NCBI GenBank assembly: GCA_945876015.1
Contig: CAMCNM010000110.1
Coordinates: 1 to 6,565, forward strand
Direction of reading: 5' to 3'
Length of the DNA: 6,565 nt
DNA from: Gemmatimonas phototrophica
GTDB lineage: Bacteria; Gemmatimonadota; Gemmatimonadetes; Longimicrobiales; Gaopeijiaceae
Of this stretch, positions 1-4,445 are shown in pieces. Made by a program: the position numbers and the translations under genes. The notes below the pieces were generated by a model. That model did no database searches, was not told where the DNA came from, and was given only the letters and a program-made list of their open reading frames with translations. The stretch's first letter is position 1. Each line of letters begins with the position of its first letter.

Positions 1-392
1 GCGGCGGCCGCCGCCGGCGGTGCCGCCGGGCGTGTCGGTCCGGCCGTGGCGGGCGAAACAGCGGGGGCCGTGGCGGCCGCGGCTACCCGCCCCGTCCTTG
101 GGGTCATCCCGATCCTGGTCGTGCCGCCCGAACCGCCCCGCACGACGGCGAGCACGGTATCGATCGGATCGTAGGACGGAGCCTCCAGCCGGAGTTCGAC
201 CACCAGACTGTCCGAGGCGACCGAGTGGACGATTCGGTAGGGCTCGGCGGACGCGACCCGCTCCACGGCCGCCGCATCGAGCGTGATCGGAGTCCGGACC
301 AGGTAGCGCACCGTGACCTGGCCGTCGCGCAGGGCACCGCTCGTTCCGGCGTCGACCGCCTGGACGAACAGCTCGCTCGAGGCGGGCTCCAC
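1..392 (-). CDS. Hypothetical protein, N-terminal part, runs off left edge
   Basis: I do not recognise this protein. The minus-strand frame from GTG at 392 is open to the left edge and has strongly G/C-ending codons. It reads MEPASSELFVQAVDAGTSG, then a stretch that looks beta-strand rich (QVTVRYLVRTPITLD, PYRIVHSVAS, SLVVELRLEA) up to about residue 85. From there it becomes a low-complexity Ala/Pro/Thr/Gly segment that continues past the edge, as expected of a linker or extracytoplasmic stalk. The start is uncertain: GTG 392 has no clear Shine-Dalgarno sequence. The same frame stays open upstream to 425 with plausible codons (KKPEAAAPPPR) before an in-frame TGA at 428-426. Two overlapping frames (GTG at 478, ATG at 486) join it only by shifting frame at an A7 run (420-426). 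The true start may therefore lie upstream through a frameshift or a base-call error. Coding is likely; function is unknown. Confidence 0.6.
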   Translation of the reverse strand, partial: MEPASSELFVQAVDAGTSGALRDGQVTVRYLVRTPITLDAAAVERVASAEPYRIVHSVASDSLVVELRLEAPSYDPIDTVLAVVRGGSGGTTRIGMTPRTGRVAAAATAPAVSPATAGPTRPAAPPAAAA

Positions 393-419
393 CCGCGGGG
401 GCGGCGCGGCGGCCTCGGG

Positions 420-426
420 TTTTTTT
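420..426 (-). other. A7 homopolymer at a frame discontinuity
   Basis: Seven consecutive A residues on the minus strand lie where the open frame of the left-edge gene meets a TGA. Read from GTG 478, the codons across it are GAA AAA AAC, which contains the heptamer A AAA AAC. A -1 slip there would lead exactly into the frame of the downstream protein (K-K-P-E-A-A-A). This could be a homopolymer sequencing error, a decayed start region, or a genuine slippage site. Sequence alone cannot decide. Confidence 0.35.
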
Positions 427-624
427 CAGTGCGCGGTTGCGAGACAGTCCGGCCCTGCCCTTTAGGTCGCCCAGGCACACCCCCATGAGGCCGTCAGACG
501 CGCTTGCCTGCGCCTCACCCCCTTCGCCGGTCGTTTCGACCCCGGCGCGAGCCTCCAGCCACCTCCAGAGGCCCCTCGAAATCACCTCTTAGATTTCCAG
601 AAAGTCATTGCAGCGCTTCAGATC

Positions 625-630
625 GGGAGG
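625..630 (+). promoter_or_regulatory. Ribosome binding site of the HNH gene
   Basis: GGGAGG lies five bases before ATG 636. This supports ATG 636 over the longer frame that begins with TTG at 504, whose extra N-terminus (rich in Pro, Arg and Ser) does not look like part of the DUF222 fold. I see no convincing -35/-10 pair in the roughly 200-base intergenic stretch upstream (about 430-635). Confidence 0.7.
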
Positions 631-635
631 GTGGG

Positions 636-2018
636 ATGGCATATGTGATGAGGGTTGTCAGAGAGGTGGCCGAGACCTCGTACCGGCCCGCCGTGAGGAG
701 ACACGAGGACGTGATCGAGGATCTCGGGGACGAAATCGCCACGCTGGCCGCGCACATCCACGCGGCCACGCAGCGTTTCCTGACCCTGGTCGCCAGGTTC
801 GACAGCCTGCGCGGGTGGGAGGCTTCCGGCCACCGCGACTGCGCTCGGTGGCTCGCCGCCCGCACAGGCCTGGACGTCGCGACCGCCCGAGCGAAGGTGC
901 GGGCCGCGCGCGCGCTGGCCCGTCTCCCCCTCACCGACGCCGCGATGGCGCGGGGAGAGCTGTCGTTCTCGCAGGTGCGCGCGCTCACCCGGGTCGCCAC
1001 GGCCGAGAACGAGGGAGGCCTCCTTGACCTTGCCCGCGGAGCCACCACGGCCCAGCTCGAGCGGCTGGTTCGAGGGTGGCGGATGGGGAGCCGCCAGGAC
1101 GAGGCCGAGCGGGAGCGCGTGCGGCATGAATCCAGAGCCTTCTCCGTCTTCCCGGGCGATGACGGCATGTACGTCGTGAAGGGTCGGCTCACGCCCGAGC
1201 AGGGTGCCGTCTTGATGCGAGCCATCGAGGCCGCCGCGGACACCTTGTACCGCGAGCACAATGTTCCTGGAGCGCATCCCGAGTCCGAGGATCAGATCGC
1301 GCAGCGGCGTGCGGATGCCGTTTGCCTGATCGCGGAGCGAGCCCTCGGAGCCGGGTTCGGCAGCGGCGAAGCCGGGTCGTGCGAGGTTCCAGTGAGCGGA
1401 ACCCGGGCGGAGCGCTATCAGGTTGTCCTTCATGTGGACGCCGCGACGCTCTCGGCGGACGGCGAGCCCGGATTGTCCGAGTTGGAGGACGGCACGCGCG
1501 TTTCAGCTGAAACGTCCTGCCGCCTCTCCTGCGACGCGGGACTGGTCAGAGTTGCTCAGAAGCCCGACGGCTACGTCCTCGACGTGGGCCGCAAGACCCG
1601 CACGATCCGCGGAGCGCTCCGGCGCGCCCTCGAGGCGCGCGACCGCGGCTGCCGCTTCCCCGGGTGCTGCCTCCGCTTCACCGACGCCCATCACGTTGTC
1701 CACTGGGCCGACGGCGGCGCCACAAGCCTGGACAACTGCGTGCTCCTTTGCCGCCATCATCACCGGCTGGTGCACGAGGGCGGCTGGCGGGTGGAGTGGT
1801 GGGGGAGGGGGCGTCCCGCCTTCGTCGATCCGCGCGGCGGGACGCACTTCGAGGGACGGTGGGATCCGCCGGTGCTATCGGATGGGCCGGTGGAGACGCT
1901 GGTTCAAGAAAACGCGTCGCTGGGGATCAGACCGGACGGCTGGACTGCGAGTGCGCGGTGGGAGACGGAGAAGGAGATTCCAGACGAGGTGTGCTGTCGG
2001 GCGTCCAAGATGTTCTGA
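636..2018 (+). CDS. DUF222-containing HNH endonuclease (13E12-repeat type)
   Basis: The 460-residue protein has the usual two-part architecture of the DUF222/HNH family. An N-terminal, mostly helical DUF222 region spans about residues 20-300 and includes GHRDCARWLA (66-75) and ELSFSQVRALTRVA (108-121). A C-terminal HNH nuclease domain spans about 325-385. Zinc-binding cysteines fit C339 and C344 (GCRFPGC) and C372. The metal/catalytic core fits DAHH (350-353), H356, N367 and CRHHHRLVH (372-380), followed by the typical EGGW. All motif residues are present, so the domain should be a functional metal-dependent DNA nuclease. The cellular role of this family is not established; copies are often numerous and patchily distributed, which suggests mobility. 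ATG 636 is chosen for its ribosome binding site and because the conserved region starts just after it. The last 25 or so codons, ending CCRASKMF, are less GC-biased and read into the scrambled region downstream, so the native C-terminus may have been replaced. Family assignment is firm; biological role is open. Confidence 0.93.
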   Translation: MAYVMRVVREVAETSYRPAVRRHEDVIEDLGDEIATLAAHIHAATQRFLTLVARFDSLRGWEASGHRDCARWLAARTGLDVATARAKVRAARALARLPLTDAAMARGELSFSQVRALTRVATAENEGGLLDLARGATTAQLERLVRGWRMGSRQDEAERERVRHESRAFSVFPGDDGMYVVKGRLTPEQGAVLMRAIEAAADTLYREHNVPGAHPESEDQIAQRRADAVCLIAERALGAGFGSGEAGSCEVPVSGTRAERYQVVLHVDAATLSADGEPGLSELEDGTRVSAETSCRLSCDAGLVRVAQKPDGYVLDVGRKTRTIRGALRRALEARDRGCRFPGCCLRFTDAHHVVHWADGGATSLDNCVLLCRHHHRLVHEGGWRVEWWGRGRPAFVDPRGGTHFEGRWDPPVLSDGPVETLVQENASLGIRPDGWTASARWETEKEIPDEVCCRASKMF

Positions 2019-2088
2019 GGGCGAGCATCACGATCGAGAGAAAGGTTCTATGCTGCTTGCTCGGACTTGGCGAGAACTATGTCCACAT

Positions 2089-2335
2089 TCAGACCCGAGT
2101 TGGACTCAGAAAAGAAATCGTCGCTTTCATCGATTGACTCGTACGACTCACTTCAACCACGTCCGGCGGGGCCTCCGTGGGCGCGATGATGTCTCGCATC
2201 TTCTGAGCAACTGGCTGACCCTTCTGGATCCGCTCCCGGATCGAGTACAAGTCATCACTTGAAGGGCACGTCCAGCTCCCGGGGATTCGCAATGAAATAG
2301 ATCAGCCCCCAGCTGGTGTCACCGTGGCCCCGATC
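2089..2335 (-). pseudogene. Frameshifted C-terminal remnant of an uncharacterised protein family
   Basis: Two overlapping minus-strand frames carry consecutive pieces of what looks like one protein. The first (about 2335-2258) reads RGHGDTSWGLIYFIANP then RELDVPFK and ends in tandem TGA TGA (2257-2252). The second, in another frame from about 2256, reads DDLYSIRERIQKGQPVAQKM and continues to a TGA near 2088. From memory, an uncharacterised bacterial family carries LIYFIANP...DVPF and, some tens of residues later, DDLYSI...RIQ.G.P near its C-terminus. Here those motifs are almost fused and out of frame, which implies an internal deletion with a frameshift at about 2257. No start codon or N-terminal part precedes it on this strand. 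I cannot name the family or its function. The alternative, chance similarity in an antisense frame, is unlikely given how well two separate motifs fit. Confidence 0.5.
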
Positions 2336-2364
2336 TGGGGACTCGTTCTGGTCGGCGGGCGCCC

Positions 2365-2436
2365 ATGACCAACGTGTTCCTGCTCTACATGCCTCCCGGA
2401 AACGCCGAAGCCATGGTTCACTACCAGGACACGATC
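2365..2436 (+). pseudogene. Inverted N-terminal fragment, probably of the same family
   Basis: From ATG 2365 the plus strand reads MTNVFLLYMPPGN then AEAMVHYQDTI (24 residues), which looks like a genuine protein N-terminus. The frame continues to a TGA at 2521-2523, but the residues after Ile24 (AVDLPANLSGQHITSPG and on) look like antisense translation and run into the 3' end of the transporter gene on the other strand. From memory I associate this N-terminus with the family whose C-terminal motifs lie at 2089-2335 on the opposite strand. That would make it the other end of the same broken gene, now head-to-head with it. No Shine-Dalgarno sequence precedes it. A short intact 52-residue gene (2365-2523) is possible but less likely. 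The family link is recollection, not a search result. Confidence 0.4.
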
Positions 2437-2472
2437 GCGGTCGATCTGCCCGCGAATCTCTCCGGTCAGCAC
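2437..2472 (-). pseudogene. Possible 5' scrap of a type I restriction methylase (HsdM-like)
   Basis: Two bases beyond the ABC transporter stop, the minus strand opens with GTG at 2472 and reads VLTGEIRGQIDR. HsdM subunits of type I restriction-modification systems commonly begin LTGE(L/I)RS.ID.IW followed by AFWSGG. Here the match stops after 12 codons at 2437, exactly where the inverted fragment ending at 2436 begins. The short length makes chance a real possibility; the exact abutment raises the likelihood that it is a real rearrangement scar. Confidence 0.3.
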
Positions 2473-2473
2473 A

Positions 2474-4294
2474 TCACATCTCCCGGCTTCCGACCTCGAC
2501 CGGGGGCTCCTCTCCCGGATTGATGTACAGGTCTTGCATCAACCCGTACTGCTTCTCGTACAGCCGGCGGTAGAGCCCGTGCAGCGCCATGAGCTGCTGG
2601 TGAGTGCCGCGCTCGACGATCTGGCCCTGGTCCATCACCAGGATCTGATCGGCGCTCCGGATGGTCGAGAGGCGGTGGGCGATCACGAAGGTGGTGCGCC
2701 CCTTCCGCAGCACGCGGAGCCCGTCCTGGATGAGCGCTTCCGCCTCGCTGTCGAGGCTCGAGGTCGCTTCGTCCAGGATCAGGACGCGCGGATTCGCGAG
2801 GATCGCGCGCGCGATCCCGATCCGCTGGCGCTGACCCCCCGAGAGCTTCACCCCGCGCTCGCCGACCACCGTGTCGTACTTGTCGTCGAAGCGGCTGATG
2901 AACTCGTCGGCGTGCGCGATGCGCGAGGCGGTCATGATCGCCTCTTCGGTCGCGGTCGGATTCGAGAACGCGATGTTCTCCTTGACCGTGCCGTCGAACA
3001 GGAAGTTGTCCTGCATGACCACGCCGAGCAGGTGGCGGTAGTCGCGCAGCTTGAGATCGGTGAGGTCCCGGCCGTCCACCATCAGCCGGCCCTTCTGCGG
3101 CCGGTAGAACGCCATCACGAGCCCGATCAGCGTGCTCTTGCCCGAGCCCGACGGTCCGACGAGCGCGGTGGTCGTTCCGGCGGGCGCGTGGAACGAGATG
3201 CCCTTGAGGACGGGGGTGTCCGGCTTGTACTCGAACCAGACGTCCTCGAAGCGGACGTCGCCCGCGAGCTCGGCGATCGCGTCGCGCGAGGCGTCCATCT
3301 CGTCCTCGGTATGGACCGCGCGCAGCTCGTGGATGCGGTCCAGCCCCGCGAACGCCTCCGAGATCTGCGTCCCGATCGAGGAGATCTGGACCAGCGGTGC
3401 GACCATCAAGCCGACGTACAGGACGTAGCTGAACAACTCGCCCGTGGTCATGTCTCCGGCGAGGATCGAGCGCCCTCCGACCCAGAGGACGGTGATGCCG
3501 ATCCCGCCCACGATGACGGTCGCCAGGGCTCCGATGGCCGAGGTGCCGGTGATTGTGGAGGCGATGTTCTTGAAGAGCTTGTCCACCCCGCCGCGGAACA
3601 CCGCTTCCTCGCGATCCTCGGCCACGTATGTCTTCACCAGGCGAACGCCCCCGATGGATTCGGTCAGCCGCCCGGTCACCTCGGCGTTCAGCGCGCCCCG
3701 CTTCCGGAAGATCGGTCGGAGCCGGTTGAACGCGAACGCCATTGAGCCGGCGAATACGAGCAGGAGGCCGACGCTGCCCAGCGTGAGGCTGAGGTTCAGT
3801 CGCAGCAGGATCACGAAGGCGATGACGGCGGTCATCATGCCGCCGATCAGCTGCACCAGCCCGGTGCCCACCAGGTTCCGGATTCCCTCGGGGTCGTTCA
3901 TGATCCGGGAGATCAGCTCGCCGGTCTTGGTCGAGTCGAAGTAGCTCACGGGGAGCCGGAGGACGTGTGCCTGGATCTCCTTCTTCATCTTCGCGATCGC
4001 CCCCTGGGCGGCCACGCCGACCACCTGAGCGAGGGTGAACGAGGTGATCGCCTGGACGATCGCGGCCGCCGCGGCGACCAGGATCAGCCGCGAGAGAAGG
4101 TCTGAGCGACCCTGGGCTATGACGTTGTCGATCAAGTACTTGGGCATCGCCGGCAACGCCAGCCCCGCGAGTCGGTTGATGACCATGAGCACCATCCCGA
4201 TGGACAGGGTTTTGCGGTGCTCACGGATCAGATGACCCGCTTCGGCGCGGACGTTCTTGAAATCGACCTTGGACTTGCGTGGTTTTTCGGCCAT
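2474..4294 (-). CDS. ABC exporter, ABCB/MsbA-like half-transporter
   Basis: This 606-residue protein fuses an exporter-type membrane domain to an ATPase domain, the usual length for a homodimeric or heterodimeric half-transporter in the cytoplasmic membrane. Six hydrophobic segments can be placed roughly at residues 32-55, 67-92, 143-163, 167-188, 250-273 and 285-306. The ATPase domain has every expected motif: an aromatic A-loop residue (Y356), Walker A GPSGSGKST (380-388), Q-loop Q428, VGERG (477-481), signature LSGGQ (484-488), Walker B VLILDE (504-509) with catalytic E509, D-loop SLDS, and H-loop H540. Exporters of this type move lipids, lipid-linked glycans, peptides or drugs outward; the substrate cannot be read from sequence. 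ATG 4294 is the first possible start, because an in-frame TGA lies one codon upstream. A GAGGG run directly abuts the ATG, closer than an ideal Shine-Dalgarno spacing. It is transcribed divergently from the GH-GT gene, so a glycan or glycolipid cargo is a reasonable guess. The gene looks intact. Confidence 0.95.
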   Translation of the reverse strand: MAEKPRKSKVDFKNVRAEAGHLIREHRKTLSIGMVLMVINRLAGLALPAMPKYLIDNVIAQGRSDLLSRLILVAAAAAIVQAITSFTLAQVVGVAAQGAIAKMKKEIQAHVLRLPVSYFDSTKTGELISRIMNDPEGIRNLVGTGLVQLIGGMMTAVIAFVILLRLNLSLTLGSVGLLLVFAGSMAFAFNRLRPIFRKRGALNAEVTGRLTESIGGVRLVKTYVAEDREEAVFRGGVDKLFKNIASTITGTSAIGALATVIVGGIGITVLWVGGRSILAGDMTTGELFSYVLYVGLMVAPLVQISSIGTQISEAFAGLDRIHELRAVHTEDEMDASRDAIAELAGDVRFEDVWFEYKPDTPVLKGISFHAPAGTTTALVGPSGSGKSTLIGLVMAFYRPQKGRLMVDGRDLTDLKLRDYRHLLGVVMQDNFLFDGTVKENIAFSNPTATEEAIMTASRIAHADEFISRFDDKYDTVVGERGVKLSGGQRQRIGIARAILANPRVLILDEATSSLDSEAEALIQDGLRVLRKGRTTFVIAHRLSTIRSADQILVMDQGQIVERGTHQQLMALHGLYRRLYEKQYGLMQDLYINPGEEPPVEVGSREM

Positions 4295-4319
4295 CCCTCA
4301 AGCTAATCGGAGGCATGCT

Positions 4320-4347
4320 TTGGAAGCACGGGGGGGGCCGTTGGAAG
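4320..4347. repeat. Direct repeat TTGGAAG, 21-bp spacing
   Basis: TTGGAAG occurs at 4320-4326 and again at 4341-4347, start to start 21 bp, which is two helical turns, with the G8 run between the copies. Paired half-sites on one helix face can be an operator for a tandem-binding regulator. With 7-bp units, chance is also possible. Confidence 0.3.
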
Positions 4348-4391
4348 TGGGCGCCAATCCTTGACTGGAAACACCCGTGTGGTGACTGTTC

Positions 4392-4410
4392 GGGGCGCGA
4401 TTTGCGCCCC
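4392..4410. repeat. Perfect 7-bp inverted repeat upstream of the GH-GT gene
   Basis: GGGGCGC (4392-4398) and GCGCCCC (4404-4410) are exact reverse complements around the 5-base loop GATTT, followed by TTT (4411-4413). The element lies 35 bases before the GTG start. It could be an operator for a dimeric regulator or, if transcribed, a stable leader hairpin. The T run is too short for a convincing terminator. Confidence 0.45.
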
Positions 4411-4445
4411 TTTCCGCGCCCGTTCCGGGAGCTCTCCCTCCCATA

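Larger units (their letters stand above)
2019..2473. other. Gene-poor stretch with rearranged coding debris
   Basis: These 455 bases between the HNH stop and the ABC transporter stop hold no complete gene. The first 120 bases or so look lower in GC than the flanking genes, and I recognise nothing in them on either strand. From about 2150 rightward there are recognisable protein fragments in several frames on both strands, listed separately. No terminal inverted repeats, transposase fragment or target-site duplication was found. Neither gene ending here has a clear hairpin followed by a T run. Confidence 0.6.
4295..4445. promoter_or_regulatory. Divergent intergenic region between exporter and GH-GT gene
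   Basis: The 151 bases between two divergent starts must hold promoters for both genes unless either is transcribed from further away. TTGACT at 4361-4366 resembles a -35 box for the plus-strand gene, but no good -10 follows at 16-18 bases. The region also holds a G8 run (4330-4337), a direct repeat and an inverted repeat, listed separately. Confidence 0.5.

Noticed and set aside
376..426. Terminator-like element on the plus strand: CGAGGC/GCCTCG stem followed by T7
   Set aside because: The stem is short with a loop of about 28 bases, it lies inside the 5' coding region of the minus-strand gene, and no plus-strand gene ends just before it.
618..1433. Long minus-strand open frames (up to 271 residues) opposite the HNH gene
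   Set aside because: They are antisense shadows of an intact DUF222/HNH gene and show no motif of their own.
1423..2262. A 279-residue plus-strand frame overlapping the end of the HNH gene
   Set aside because: It is a shifted frame (Ser/Arg/Ala-rich) through the HNH domain and simply runs on into the gene-poor stretch.
2433..2446. Small hairpin GATCG-cggt-CGATC downstream of the exporter stop
   Set aside because: The stem is only 5 bp with no T run on either strand. It is more likely local palindromy at a rearrangement joint than a terminator.
2534..3745. A 403-residue plus-strand open frame antisense to the ABC exporter
   Set aside because: It is the complement of a high-GC gene, rich in Asp/Arg/Glu/Val/His, with no recognisable motif or start signal. 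The exporter on the other strand is complete.
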